64,000 bases of DNA. It comes from Ceratorhiza oryzae-sativae (lineage: Eukaryota; Basidiomycota; Agaricomycetes; Cantharellales; Ceratobasidiaceae). The position numbers and the translations under genes are program-made. Below are positions 24,547 to 36,639 of the stretch, piece after piece. The DNA is taken from assembly GCA_030998015.1 (NCBI GenBank), contig JARWMV010000238.1, forward strand, positions 930,001 through 994,000, in the 5' to 3' direction. Each line of letters begins with the position of its first letter. The first letter of the stretch is position 1. The notes under the pieces were generated by a model. That model was not told where the DNA came from. It did no database searches and saw only the letters and a program-made list of their open reading frames with translations.

Positions 24547-25846
24547 ATCCAATTAAATCCCAGGTGGTAGGTGAAGCAAGGATAATGCAGTCAAGTTTCT
24601 TGTGGATTCAGTTGCTTGAATGGACGTGGGGGGAAGTAGCAAGCTGAGATGGACTACGTAGTGTGCCGGATGCCAGCAAGACACGTCGCGAGAGCCGGCG
24701 CTTGACGTGTTCCGAAAACGTCACGTGTCAATTGTTATTTATTGTGCTGGCATGACTGGGTCGATCACAGAGCTTTTCGGGGAGTTCAGGACTGGGAAGT
24801 CGCAAATCTGTCACATGCTCGCTGTGACATGTCAGGTACTTGTTGCGCAACTCAGGTTTACCCACCGTTTCTGAACTGAATTTTTACTCTAGTTACTTTT
24901 CTGCTGCCTCCCCGCTGTCTTCGCTCCTCGCCTCTACCCCTTTACGCTTGTTTTCCGTTTATTTCTTCGACCTATTGATCATGTAGCTGGCTAGGTGTCC
25001 ACGAACCAGCAATTCAATCGCTTGGAGGCTCGTCCTGAATCCCCTGACTTTGCCCCTGATTGTAGCAACACTCATCATTTACTATACTAGGCTTTGAAGT
25101 ACGGTAGTTCCGCGAATCTTAGCAAAGATTTTGTTTATGTTTCATGTGCTAGTTACTGGTACATCTAGCGGATGGCTAGCCTGTCGCCGGTTGGTTTCTG
25201 GCCGTACGAGAAACCGGGGCAGGGCCCAACCAAACCATCTGCCCTCGCCAGATCTAGTGCTGGCCCTTAGCACGAGACGCATGATTGATGTAGATATGCA
25301 GTTGAAAGCCAGCGGCATTTGTCTATCGTTGCCGGGATGATTCACTGGTATGAGCCCCCCCCCCCTTCCCCGCCTTACCCATCCAGCACCCGGCGACCAA
25401 TCTTCCACCCGCCCCCCCATCCAGCGGCTCGTCTTCGGCCACCATCACTCACGGGCCGCGTTCTCACGTCTCGCTGAGTGGTCACAGCTCTGAGTGGAAC
25501 TGAAAAGCCCGTCGAAACGAGGGAAGGACCTGGCGCTGGGTGTGGTCAGGAGAAAACCTGTGAAGGTCCGCACAAGCAAAGTGATTAGCCTAAGTTCATC
25601 AAACATTCTAGATGAATCTTGTGCTCCGAATATTATACACGAAAGTAACGATACAGACGTATGTAATGGTGTATAGAATTCTATGTTATAGGGTAGTCCT
25701 CAAAAACAGGAAATGAATGGTAATAAATGCGAAATAGAGTAAACAAAGGTGTGCAAACTGTCCGATAATAGCCCAACGAACGCAAAACAAACGTCAGCCA
25801 TGAAAGATCGTGATCCAGAAACGCCTCAACATCCCAAAATCGATAA
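24547..25846. other. Non-coding spacer of 1.3 kb
   Basis: It holds the promoter of the SEC72-like gene (CACGTG at 24722-24727) and, at 25347-25375, a run of C residues. Open frames of 60-90 codons exist but lack family resemblance and overlap on opposite strands. No tRNA gene was recognised. Confidence 0.45.
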
Positions 25847-27761
25847 TCAAGAGAACACACAAGATCCACAGCTACCGGAGACTCCAAGCCCAGTGCTTTT
25901 CAGGTCGCACTGAGAGAGGGATTTCGAAGAGCACATGGAACTCGGGAGCGAGCCACTAAGCTTGGCGTTTCCCTCAAGGTTAAGGACTTGAAGGTTTGGA
26001 GGCATAGAAGCTGGGAATGGAGCCAAAATGTCGTTGGCTGAGAGGTTAAGCTCCGCGAGAGAAGTCATAGACGAAAGGTCTGAGGGAAGTGACTCTGCCA
26101 CGCTATTGGAGGCAAGATCAATGGTCTGCAGCGAAGAAGCAAGGCTCGGGGATGTGAAAACCGGCGCGAACGATGTCAAAGACTGGCTGTTGATGATGCT
26201 TTGAGAAATGTAAGTTAGCTATGCAATGTATAGAGATAAAATTAGCACATACAGTGTCTTGAGAGAAAGGGAGCTAATGCTACTCGGCAACGTAGATCCC
26301 ATCTTAGCATTTCGTACCAATATCAGCGCTGACAACGATTTCGGGAGCGATTCGTTTGAGAGAGCCGAGATGCCGGTGCTTTCGATGTCAAGGTTGGTCA
26401 ATGCGCCTAGTGCAGGCAAGGATCCTGCTGGTAGATTGTTGTCCCCAGTAATCTTCAAGCTTGTGAGTGTTGGAATAGAGGAGAGCTCCGAGGGGATGAC
26501 AGCGGGAACACCGGGGAAAGTAAGTATGCTAAAATGGAATATTAATGGTGGGTTAATTTGTCTCGGGTGAGGCGCTTACATGCTATTAATGTTACCGTTT
26601 GAGTCACAACTCACTCCACTCCATCCACAGGGCTTAGCGTCCCTCATCCAACCTGCGCTGGCAAGGGCACTGCCGCCGGTTGAGCTAGGAGACCCAGCAG
26701 AGTCAAAGATAGCCTTCATCGCACAGAATCTAAAATACTTCCGTTAGTTGGTCATGTTAAATCGAGGCGAGAGTGACCCACTGTGTGGCCGCTCCAGCGT
26801 TGGCGTTAGCTGGGGCGCTGCTGAGGGCGGAGAAACAAGTGTCGCATGGGTAAGATGTCGGGCTGGAAGGCGCATTCAACTGAAATTGCGTCAAGCAGTT
26901 TTGAAGAACCGACGAAGTGGCTGAAGGAGCCGCAGAGGCAGAGGCTGTAGTGGTAACTGATGCAGTAGTGACGGAAATCATAGTCGAACCAGCACTCGTT
27001 ATCACAACTGTCGATGCCACTGGCGCAATGGTCTCCTTCACGAGTCTAGTTGGGGCAGGGGATGCCGAAGACTGGGCTACGATGAAGTTGGGGTTGAATA
27101 CGCGAACATTGAGGAAGATGATATCCGCAACGGCCAACAAAATGAGCAGAATGAGGAGAATGCACCAGAGCATACGGTTCCGCTTCCTGCGGGGTGTCTT
27201 GTGATGGTTGCATACACACTTGTGGCTATGGCCCGATTCACTATCCGCACGGACATTTAAATCAATGGTCTGTTTGCCCTTTGTGGACTGTTGAGGGTGT
27301 TTCTCGACGTTGAGAGCACGCCAGGGAGGGAGTGCAGGCGTTCCAGACGGCCCAAAAATCGCACGTGACATTCGAGCAGCACGTGCACGCCAGGTCTGAT
27401 TCGGTTCAAGTGTGCTCCTGTCGTCTCGGTCGGCAGCACGGAGTCCGGCGCGCGACTCGAGATCTTCGTTGCGCCCGTCCCACGAGTGCAGTGAGGCGAC
27501 ATGGGAGCGTGTGTGGTGGAGCACGGGACGCGGCTCGGCGAGATGCATCTCCACCTGGGGAACTGGTGGTGCAGGCATCACTCGGACGTCGAATGGCGGA
27601 GAAATAGGCGATGTCCCCGAGTGGCGATGGCTAGTCGGAGAAGTCGAGGCTGGGGTGACGGGCTCGGCGGCCTGGAGCTGAGCACCGTGGCGCCAGGACT
27701 GGATGTGCAATACCTTGTCGCTTGTCATGGGGGAGGCGAGTTCGATTTGTGGTTGGGACAT
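25847..27761 (-). CDS. Type II membrane protein with extracellular leucine-rich repeats
   Basis: Exons 26778-27761, 26580-26713, 26253-26528 and 25847-26198 sum to 1746 nt, 581 residues, no stop. Residues 1-170 are hydrophilic and Pro/His-rich; then a basic stretch (HKTPRRKRNRML) precedes one strong transmembrane helix (WCILLILLILLAVADIIFL). A Ser/Thr-rich stalk follows, then KPCGWSGVSCDSNGN, which is the N-cap typical of plant-like LRR ectodomains, and about seven LRRs (for example SLQTIDLASNSVAESLP, NLQVLNLEGNAKLSGSLP). The positive-inside rule puts the LRR outside. Similar fungal LRR membrane proteins are undefined in function; cell-wall or surface sensing is an inference. The first intron has an alternative acceptor at 26730 that would add FCAMK but lose the frame by one base. 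Confidence 0.75.
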
Positions 27762-28051
27762 TATTGGACAGAACAGATGTAGAGCTGAAGGAGAGCTGCC
27801 TAGGTAGTCGTCTGAAAATCTGAAACTGGAGAGTCGTTCAGCCGGCTGAGGAGACTGTGTGAAGAAAATACGGCCGGCGTGAGTTCGTAAAGAGCGGTGG
27901 GAGAAGGACAAGAGGACGAGGGTCGTGGCATACGGGGCATGGCTTTATGTTGGCCAGACCCACACAAGGGAAGAGAGCCAGATTGGGTCTGTTTGGGCGC
28001 GGTGTGCTTGGGCTTGTTTGGACGCGGATAGCACAATGGAGGACAGCCACG
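27762..28051. promoter_or_regulatory. Bidirectional promoter of the LRR protein and CMC1 genes
   Basis: A 290-bp gap separates the divergent start codons at 27761 (minus) and 28052 (plus). Open frames from both sides run into it without an in-frame ATG, so it is best read as shared 5' region. Confidence 0.45.
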
Positions 28052-28410
28052 ATGGACACCCTCTCCCGCCGCGAAGAAGACACGCTGCTCAAGGCGACCA
28101 AGGCCCAGGCCCTCAAGGACTGCGATGAATTCGTCAAAAGTGCGCATATGTTCCTGTTCGGCGTGCTCGCCAATCCCAACTGCCGTCTGTACCCAGGCTT
28201 TGCCGCATGCGCGACCGGCCGGACGGTGAGCGTGGCTTGGGCGTGCCGTGCCCAGCACAGGGAGCTTCAAGCCTGCATATACAAACAGTACGTGCCCACC
28301 TTATGCCACGTTTGCGCCCTTACCCCGCTCGCTGCAGCACCTGTCCTGAGAACATGGAGAAACTCCGTGCCGAATATGTTCGCTTGCGGCGTCGGCCTGC
28401 AGACGACTGA
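28052..28410 (+). CDS. CMC1: CMC1-like COX assembly mitochondrial protein
   Basis: Three exons (28052-28139, 28197-28287, 28338-28410) give an intact 83-residue protein starting MDTLSRREEDTLLK. The core reads LKDCDEFVKSF, CATGRTVSVAWACR, LQACIY, TCPENMEKLRAEY. These Cys positions and the GRTVSVAWAC block are those of the Cmc1 (CHCH, twin Cys) family, which stabilises COX1 and copper delivery during cytochrome c oxidase assembly in the mitochondrial intermembrane space. Both introns are about 50-57 nt. The unspliced frame runs on with an ORF to 28630, which is misleading. Confidence 0.8.
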
Positions 28411-28852
28411 CTTCCTTTGTGCTCCCACCCCCCCGGACTCTTCTCCCCTCGCAACCTGCATATCCTTTGATCCCATCAGCATATTGTCACCTCGTGTTAT
28501 TTTAATCACCAGCACCTCTCAACCAATACGTAGACTTCCCGATCTCACACGGACGATTGGCGCAAAGGGACGTATAGCAAACGTAATAATTATTCGCCAC
28601 ATCAGGGCATTCGTACAATGTTCTGTTTAAACATACAGATCATGGGGGTCTCTGTGGGCCAGACAGCAAATGCAAACACAAACTCCAGACAAGCAGCCAA
28701 AGCGGCTTCAGTGGTGTGATTGATACAGCAGAGAGCAAGCGGGAAATCGCGGGGAAGAACCCCTGGGCGGGCACGTCAGAGTGGGACACTGGGTTTCGTC
28801 CAGAGTTGGGAAACGAAAAATACAAACATTTGAATCGCATTAAGGTAGGGCT
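28411..28852. other. Spacer between convergent CMC1 and DnaJ genes
   Basis: AT-richer than its flanks and contains no convincing ORF after the CMC1 stop. It should hold both 3' untranslated regions. No repeat or RNA gene was recognised. Confidence 0.5.
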
Positions 28853-30448
28853 CTAACTTCTACCAAACTTCTGCCACCATCGCTTCTCCTTTGCCTCATG
28901 GTCTGCTAGGATCGGGGTGTGTGAGACTCGTGTCTATCGATGGCGAGCTTAGGCTTGATCAATGCCTTACCTGGATTCGGCGGGACGAAGACTGGGTCTC
29001 GCTCACGGTCCATGTAGGGCATAGCGTACGCGCTATCCCATGCATCCCGTCTGCGAGGGCCCTCGGAGTCGCGCGGTGGCGTAGGCAGGCGAGCGTCTTC
29101 GTAGCGCTTCTTCGGGTGCTGATCGCGCGAGGACGCGGGCTGGTAGTGCTCATAGTACGGTGGGTCTTGGGGTGCAAACTCATACGAGTAGGGGCGAACG
29201 GTCTCAACGTCGCTGACCGGAGACCCAAGGTCCTCTTGCGAGTTGGAGAAAGAGTTCATGCGCCGGTGATTGCGGCGGCGGGGCTTGGGCACGTGGTGGG
29301 ATGTCGTACGGGCGTGATAGTGTGGCGGCGGTGGCGGGACCGGCTGCGGCACCGCGGACACGTACGTGTAGCCCCTGCCTGGGGAAGGGTATCGACTCTT
29401 CTTGGTCGAAGACGATTTGCGGGAGGGAGCATGGGATGGCGGACCCGATGGATAGTCTATTGGCTGTTTGTGTGCGTCATATATAGCCTCGTAGGGTTGG
29501 ACAATTTGATCATTAAATGTCTCCCAGCGACGCCCATCAACGTCGTACGTACGCCTGACGTTACCCTACAACTAGCGTCAGTTGACATCGGCATAGGGAG
29601 CGGGAGTAGCTCGCCTGTTCATCGATTCGTGTCCATATCCTCTCCTCGCGGCCATTAACGAGCCGGGTTGTGTGTGTTTCCTCTGTCCAGACGGTCTTGC
29701 CGCGCGCTAACGTCTCCTCGGGGAAGACAATGAAGCCTGGGCCGCCGGCAAAGGGCATCGAGGGGCTAGGATGGATGGACATTGGAAAGGGCAGAAAGTG
29801 CTGAGGGGGAAAGGGGATCTGTGCTGCAGCGAATACATGGTCAAACAGCTTGAACGGATCTGTAAACGGCGAGTGCGCGTGGCCCGGGTGGTGCAGATGG
29901 GGTGGGTAGTGCATCCCGAAGGGACCGGATCCGGGTGGTGCAGTGGGCGGGAACGGGGACTCGTTGTACATCTGCGCGAAGGGGTCGGCTGGACGGGGTG
30001 CGTGCTTGCGCGACTGGCGGTCGAAGCTTGGGCGGGAGGGCATGGGCGGGGGAGAGAAGCGCATGCCGCTTGCGTACTCGCGTGCAAGCGGGTTGGCGTA
30101 CATGTCCTCGGGCGCAGGCTCCGGCGGCGGGTAGATGCCTGTGATGTACGTCAGCGGGCGGCGGGCAGAGATCACAGGCCGGGCGCACCATGCCGGTCGT
30201 ACACGCGGCGCTTCTCTTCGTCGATGAGGACCTCGTACGCGGCGTTGACCTGGCGAAACTCTTCCTCGGCGGCCTGCTTGCGCTCGGGCGGCGCCCGGTC
30301 GGGATGTGTCTTGAGCGCCTTCTTCTTGTACGCTCGGCGGACTGCAAGGCCCCAATCAGCACCCATCCCACACGCCCGATACGCCACTTACCTCGTCCGC
30401 GCTGGCGTCCCGGGGTAGGTCCAGTGTCTCGTACAGGCGGGTCGCCAT
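28853..30448 (-). CDS. DnaJ (Hsp40) family protein with long Pro/His-rich tail
   Basis: Exons 30392-30448, 30189-30341, 29615-30138, 28971-29565 and 28853-28902. The N-terminal J domain reads MATRLYETLDLPRDAS, RRAYKKKALKTHPDR (with the HPD triad that stimulates Hsp70), VNAAYEVLIDEEKRRVYDRHG. A Pro, Met and His-rich region follows (for instance PPHLHHPGHAHSPF), then TEETHTTRLVNGREERIWTR and a Ser/Arg/Tyr-rich tail with RRRNHRR, ending KRWWQKFGRS. No zinc-finger or C-terminal J-protein domain is seen, so it is a class III type. Exon 1 joins exon 2 one base short of the expected VRRAY; using a donor 4 nt downstream restores the frame with one extra residue. The exon ending at 29615 appears to use a GC donor (CAG/GCGAGC). 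Confidence 0.8.
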
Positions 30449-30582
30449 CTTGCCGTTGCTTGTCGTCGTCGCGGCTGAGAGCTGCACGTCGCGGAGCCGC
30501 CAGGGCCCCAGCCACCCTATAAGCGCCTGGACAAGCGCCGACCGTCTGGCACATTCAACCTCGCGCCACTTTGCCACCTGCG
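30449..30582. promoter_or_regulatory. Shared promoter of the DnaJ and NBP35 genes
   Basis: Only 134 bp lie between the divergent start codons. The segment includes CCAGCCACCCTATAAGCG, with a possible TATA box (CTATAAG at 30516-30522) oriented toward NBP35, 60 bp before its ATG. Confidence 0.45.
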
Positions 30583-31706
30583 ATGATCGCGGTGCACCAT
30601 CCCGTCGCGCTGCCCGAGCCCCCGTCGATCCCGGCTAACGCGCCAGAGCACTGTCCAGTATGTGCGAGTGCTGTCGTTACACCCGTCTAATCTGTTCCGC
30701 AGGGCACCGAGTCTGAGCATGCCGGCAAGGCAGACGCCTGCAACGGCTGCGCAAACCAAGACGTATGCGCTGCGGGTGTAACAACGGGCCCCGATCCAGC
30801 CCTCCCGCTGATAAGGTCACGCATGGCTGACATTCGCCGCAAGGTCCTCATCCTTAGTGGTAAAGGCGGTGTCGGCAAAAGCACTTTCACCGCCCAACTG
30901 GGCTGGGCACTTGCCTCGGATGAGCATACGCAGGTATGCACCCGCGCCCGGCGCCAAACACAATCTAATTCGCTCCCAGACCGGCATCATGGACGTCGAC
31001 ATCTGCGGCCCATCTATCCCAACGCTTTTCGGTCTTGTGGACGAACAAATCCACGACTCGGCCTCGGGTTGGTCGCCAGTCTACGTCCAGGACAATCTCT
31101 GTACCATGTCAGTCGGATTCATGCTCCCGTCCGAATCCTCTGCCGTGATGTGGAGAGGCCCCAAAAAGAACGGACTGATCGGACAGTTCCTAAAGGATGT
31201 TGATTGGGGAACGCTCGACTATCTGCTCGTAGACACACCCCCAGGCACCTCAGACGAGCATCTGAGCATCGTCCAGTATCTGAAAGAGAGCGGTATCGAT
31301 GGTGCTGTGCTCCTGACTACCCCTCAAGAGGTTGCCCTTCAAGATGTCAGACGCGAGATTAGCTTCTGCCGAAAGGTTGGCATTCCGATCCTAGGCCTAG
31401 TCGAGAATATGTCCGGATTCGTCTGTCCCAGGTGCAAGACTGAGTCGCAGATATTCAGACCCACAACCGGTGGAGCTGCTCAGCTGGCCAAGGAAACTGG
31501 CATTGAGCTGCTCGGCCGAGTCCCGCTAGATCCCAGAATTGGCAAGAGCGCGGATTATGGCATCAGTTTCTTGGACGAGTACCCAGAAAGTCCAGCCACG
31601 CAGGCATACATGGATATTATTGCCAGTGAGTCGCACGTTGCGCGCATGTGAATTTAATCTTACAGAAACAGGATTACGCACAATCCTTGATGGTGCCGCT
31701 GCTTGA
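30583..31706 (+). CDS. NBP35: NBP35 cytosolic iron-sulphur cluster assembly scaffold
   Basis: Four exons (30583-30657, 30703-30933, 30980-31625, 31666-31706) sum to 993 nt, 330 residues, intact. The N-terminus carries the Nbp35-specific ferredoxin-like motif: Cys of EHCPG, then [10 protein letters not shown] (C-x2-C-x5-C). Next are the deviant Walker [33 protein letters not shown] and the bridging cluster motif CPRC near the C-terminal third ([11 protein letters not shown]). Nbp35 with Cfd1 forms the P-loop scaffold that assembles 4Fe-4S clusters for cytosolic and nuclear proteins. An intron splits the N-terminal Cys motif after its first Cys, and the last exon adds LRTILD. The first Met was chosen because it alone yields the Cys motif. 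Confidence 0.93.
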
Positions 31707-31944
31707 GTAGATGCGCATTCCGCGGCTCCCTCCCATTTTCAGGGCCTTGTCTTGATCGCAGGATTGCATTGGAATAAAATCGCTGGTGAACAACGGCACA
31801 CCGTTATCTGTCAATAGAAATCTGCCCGAGAAGCCATGTGCAATAGAATTCGTATATACTGATTAACCACCGGTGCTCGCAGAACACGCCGCATGACAAC
31901 CAAACGTCCATTACGGCTTCATCGTATGCCACTTGTATGAATAG

Positions 31945-34221
31945 CTAATTCCACGCTGCCTTGGCAAAGATGCCATAGATGGTGTTTGTCAACAAATCTC
32001 CCGTCCCATACTGCTTGACGTCTGAAGTCGAATAGGATTTTCCAGAGCCAGTGCTCAAGGTGTTGACTATTGTAAGCACGTCGTTCTCGAAAAAGTCGAG
32101 GAAAACCAGGTCAACAAGGGTATCATCGGAAAGGCCCGATGGAAGCGGGCTGGCAATATACCCAGGTGCATCGTAGTATGGGATAGGAGAATGTAGGGTA
32201 TCGTCGCCGATGCCAGGACAACTCTGCGCATGTGAGTCAATCATAAAGCTGCGCAAAAGAAGCAGAGCACTCACATCTGTCGTCACATATCCAAGAGTCA
32301 AGTTCTGTATCGCACGTTCTGTGTATTCGCGCTCGAATTGATCTCGCCGCCACATATTGAAACGGTGATCTACATCCCCTCGAGCGTACATTTCCGGGTC
32401 TTCGCCGCGCTTTGCGGCACCCTTGGTGTTGAGCTTACCCAAGACTTGCTTGGCGACACTGGCAGGGACTTGAAAGTACAAGAATGCGTCATTGAAGGGT
32501 GAAACGATGAACTGGTCGTTTCGAGTGAACGGCCCAGCATAGAGGTCGAATCGCTGGGAGCCGGAGTTGACTATGACAGTCCTTGGAACACCAGCTCGTG
32601 CAGGGTTTCCAATATCGAGAGCTTTAGGTATGACCTGTTCCACAAGTAGAGAAAGGACTGAAGAGTTAGAGGGATAGGGTGTACTTTAGCATGATTAGTC
32701 GAATCGGTTCCACAGTATTTTGGAACAACAACCAACCGGCTAAGATAATAGTCCTGAGGAGCGGTGCCATATTTTTCGGTCAAGTTCCAGGCACTGGCCA
32801 ATGCACTGATACCAGCCGTAATCTTCTTGCCCTTGCCTGTGTCGAACCGCTTGAGTTGAGTGTGGTAGGCGTAAGTATTCCTGTTGGGGTCGAGGTACTT
32901 TCTGCTAAACGAGAGGGGTGCTGACGAGTTTTGTGCCTTGCTAAGCTTGGCACTCATCCAGCCTATCGTCTCTAGATAGCGTCCGCTTTCCAGGGACATG
33001 CTACGCGAGTCAAGTGAACGCAGTCTCGGATATGCGTGTGTCCACCAAAATAAAGATCGGGGTAGTGGGATGAATAGCACGGATAGCATTGAAAACAGTT
33101 GGCCATTTGTCTCTGGGATGAAATTATGCCACTTGACATCGACACTGTGATGAGTGGGACCTACTTTTGTACTGGCATGTGGCCGACGAGGAGGAACAAA
33201 TCTGGCTCTTCCTTGATCGCATCCTTGAACTAGGCAGCATAAGTCAGAATAATCGCCTCGATGAGGTGAGGTGAATCATTTGTACCCAACTCTCTTGAAC
33301 CAAAGCTTCCACCTTTTGCACAGTGGTATTGGCGGCATTTCCAGTGAAATCGTACAAGACACCAAACGCAGTAACTTTACGCTTACTAGCAGGTCTGGAA
33401 GTCGGTGCTCGTCGGAGTGTTGAAAAATGAGGCCACTCACTTTTTGGTACGGAACTTCACAAAGCGGTTACCAACAGGGGTATTGACTACATGCCCAGTT
33501 TTGTCGGTGTATGTGATGTTGACGTTCGAAGACAAATAGCGGCCGTTCCAGCGGGGCGCAAAATTCTGGTGCATGTCAAGTGCAATCGGATACTGGTAAA
33601 GTTCATGGCTGTAGAACTCCTGTTAGGCCTTGAGAAACGGCCTGTTGTCGATACTCACTTGCCAATAGCCAAAACGTCGTATGGAACGTCAAAGAAGAAT
33701 TTGTTTGCCTATACGTTGATGAACATCTGGCTGGCTAAGGAGAGATTTAACAACAACGTACTTGCTGGCCATCAACTTGCCCAACGGGGAAGCCATCGGT
33801 TAGACCCGTTCCATCATGGAGATCGCCAGAATCGACGAGCAACAAATCCACTCCTTTTTTGTCTGCAATTTGTTTCATATTGGTGACGAATGACGCAAAA
33901 TCGCCAAAATCGCCCGAATAATTGGGTTCTGGCTGTGAGGCTTTTGTATGCCCCAGGAGCCATCCTACGAAAACATCAGGGGATGAAAGAATGGCTGGAG
34001 TGAGCTCACAAACCATGGCTGTCGGTCGTATGCAAAAAATTGATATCACCCCATTCGAGCGGACCAGATGGCCATGAGGAGCTTGCAGTTGCGTCGGGCT
34101 GCATCCGCCGTTCGTGGACATGGCCGTGGTCGGCGCAGGCGGAGACAAGAGGAGCCAGACAAGCAGCAGCCAGGAGCAGCATGGTGGGCAGAACCTGGCG
34201 CAACTGACCATCCGGGCGCAT
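31945..34221 (-). CDS. Secreted 5'-nucleotidase/calcineurin-like phosphoesterase
   Basis: The first exon begins [20 protein letters not shown] with a signal peptide ending near VSACAD. Metal-binding motifs follow in order: [10 protein letters not shown] (DxH), DSGDLHDG (GD), and GNHELY after splicing to the acceptor at about 33612. The C-terminal region, typical of fungal 5'-nucleotidase-like proteins, includes [46 protein letters not shown] and ends GIFAKAAWN. Such enzymes are extracellular metallophosphatases on nucleotides. The final metal motif GGHTH at about 33035-33050 lies in a third frame, between a likely missing T in the run at 33047-33050 and a likely missing G at 33011. Either two base errors or a damaged gene is implied. 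It has at least seven introns; I did not fix every one. Confidence 0.8.
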
Positions 34222-34416
34222 TTAAGCGAAGACACTGGCCACATGGGACCCCACATTGCTTCGGATAGGCTGCTACAGTCGGCCACACGGATGCCGACGA
34301 GAAGACCCCGAATCACGTGAGCCGACGCGCGCTCAAAATAGTCCGGCGTCTTGCATGCGCCAGCGGCTGTGCCAACCACCCGGTCACGTGGCTCCGCTTC
34401 TTCTCGTCTCCCCAAT
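34222..34416. promoter_or_regulatory. Bidirectional promoter with two CACGTG boxes
   Basis: The 195 bp between the divergent starts of the phosphoesterase (34221) and RTC4-like gene (34417) contain CACGTG at 34314-34319 and again at 34385-34390, the second only 27 bp before the plus-strand ATG. Confidence 0.5.
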
Positions 34417-36639
34417 ATGGAGAAACGCCGGCAAGAGCTGAGCCTGGCTGAATCTGGTTATTTGCAGCCTCTTGGCCGCAGAAAGGAGCCATCCAACAGA
34501 CCCGCAACTACCGGGATCGGAGAGGACCTTGGGAGCACAGGTTTCGTATCATCCACGCCAACCGTGCCCGCTGCGAGACCCAAATTGATCCCGAATCCCC
34601 GAGCCAGAACAAAGTGCGGTACGGCTCGTTCAAGCTGTCTCGTTCAAACCTGCTCTGAAAGCCTGCTATTTGCGGCGTAGACTCTCCCGTCCTGCCGTCA
34701 GCCGATAGCGACACAGATCCCATCGACTTTTTGTCCTCTCAAGATCGCACGTCCACCAGCGGTAGCACGTCTTCTGCCCAGGCTTCTTCAAACTCATCGA
34801 GCAAAAGAAGTCAGGCCCTTCGACCTCCTCCATTCTCCAAAACTAAATCGAGTAATGCATCTAAAACTACAAGTTCGCGGACCACACAGCTCCCCAAGAC
34901 TACTCGAGACACGAAGTCGCTTGACAAATCGGATGAATTAAATGAACTATCGCTTGGCCACAAAAGTAGAGCTCTTGCGCTTTCACGTTCGTCTGAATCA
35001 GTCACGCCGCCTGACGAAAACGCAGTTCCCCAAACACAACCTGGTTAGTGCTTCATACATGTCATAATAATAACGCGTCTCATAATTGATCTAGAACGTC
35101 GGCCCGCTCCCGCTCCTTTTGCTAATGTGGCTTCGATCTCGACCGGTTGCTGAAAATCAAAATCCCCCAAAACAAAGTATCCAAATTGCTCAAATTCTAC
35201 ACAGCTGATGCTGACAATTCCATAGATTCTAGAGCTCCAAAACTCGCACCACCCCCCTTCAAGAAAACTGCCTCGTCTTTGCCCACATCCAAGCGAATTG
35301 CATCCCTGCCTTGGCTCGACGAGCCAAAGGACGAAAATATTCCCTTAGAAACAGCCAAGTCGGCGGGTGATCCTGTTCCAATTAACAAGTTACCCAGGAT
35401 CCCAAAGAAGGGGCAGGTATGTGGGGCATCGGGTTATAGCTGGCCGAGTATTGACTTGATTGAGGGAAGTCGAATTCGATGGCCTCGGAATCGCCTCTTC
35501 CTTACGTACCCAAAAGAGCGCCGGCCGAGTTTCCGATGGCTGCCTATGCACGCAAGGTTGCAGCAAAAACGGCGGCTATGGAGGTTGACCCTCCGTCTCC
35601 CCGTAAACGTTTCAGAGATGAGGATATAGAACAGCTTCTGCAATCCACGGCTGGTGTCGACGACTCAATACACTTTGGGGATGATACGCTACGTACGCTA
35701 CGATTATATTTTTCATTCATTGTGTCTTAATCCCAAGTCCAGAGCATGTGGGCCCTGAAGACTTGTGTCCGTTCTGCGACGAATTGCTTCCAGACAACCC
35801 ATCCCCGGATTTGCTGAAAACACTTGCCGATCTTAAACTCGTCGCGAAACCTGAACCCCGTCCAAGGAATCCATTCGGCTTGACAGCACCTCTCACTACC
35901 TTTATCGACCTGTGCCATATGCATCGCGCTGAGCGCACTTACCTTCAGGAAGGGAAAGCCAACCACTGGCCGGTTATCATCAATTGGAATGACGTCCGGG
36001 AGCGCTTAAGCGGCACGCAAATAGTGGATGCTTTGCGTGAAATTGTTTCTGACCCTCAATCGAGCCAGTTCTTCGTCGCTTTGTCGGACAACATCAAACG
36101 TCAAGGAGTGCTGAAAGCAGCCAGCATCAAGGCTCAGCTTGACAATTTCGAGCTAGCTCACCCCGGATAGTGGGTGTTTCCTCTACCAGACTAGTCAGTC
36201 TACTGAACATCCTGTTCCCAGCTATGGCGAGCAGGGCACTCTGGTGATTTTCGACGTCCTGTTGAACCTATTCCCTAATTTGTCGCCTGAAGAGTGCGAA
36301 CCCTTACAACCTCGCGAATTCTTGTTGTCCGTGCTTGTCCCCGAAGCTGCCGCTCTACTCGTTGAACAAGATATGGATTGCACCCATGAGGAAGCTCTAC
36401 AGGTTCTGCGTGAGAGCCGACAGTACGGTCAAATGATGTTCCCCGATCGTGGCGAACACCTGAGATTAGGGGAGAGTGACAACCACAGCACAGAGGAAGC
36501 GAATACCAAACAACGACAATTCCGCAAGGACCTAATTCAAATAGGCCCCGAACCCAACCACCAGCCTAGAAGGTATGTTCGAATTGGCCGCTGTCGTCCT
36601 TCCATTAGGTTTACTCATTACCTCCTGAACTTAGCTTGA
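34417..36639 (+). CDS. RTC4: RTC4-domain protein (restriction of telomere capping 4-like)
   Basis: The conserved part is at 35741-36578: [19 protein letters not shown] (paired Cys), [90 protein letters not shown]. This is the RTC4-like domain; in yeast Rtc4 was linked to telomere uncapping suppression but its biochemistry is unknown. The N-terminal 350 residues, starting [20 protein letters not shown], are Ser/Lys/Pro-rich with several introns, and their joins are uncertain: around 34550 two frames look equally plausible, and GTGG at 35127-35130 appears one G short (the following [15 protein letters not shown] block is in another frame). The end at 36639 assumes no further intron; a GTATGT donor lies at 36572. 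Confidence 0.75.

Noticed and set aside
27257..28630. Plus- and minus-strand frames overlapping the LRR gene and CMC1
   Set aside because: They are shadows or unspliced read-through; the CMC1 protein needs two introns and ends at 28410, not 28630.
29561..30577. Several 60-260-codon frames opposite the DnaJ gene
   Set aside because: Antisense of Pro/His/Arg-rich coding sequence; no motifs of their own, while the minus-strand reading has a complete J domain.
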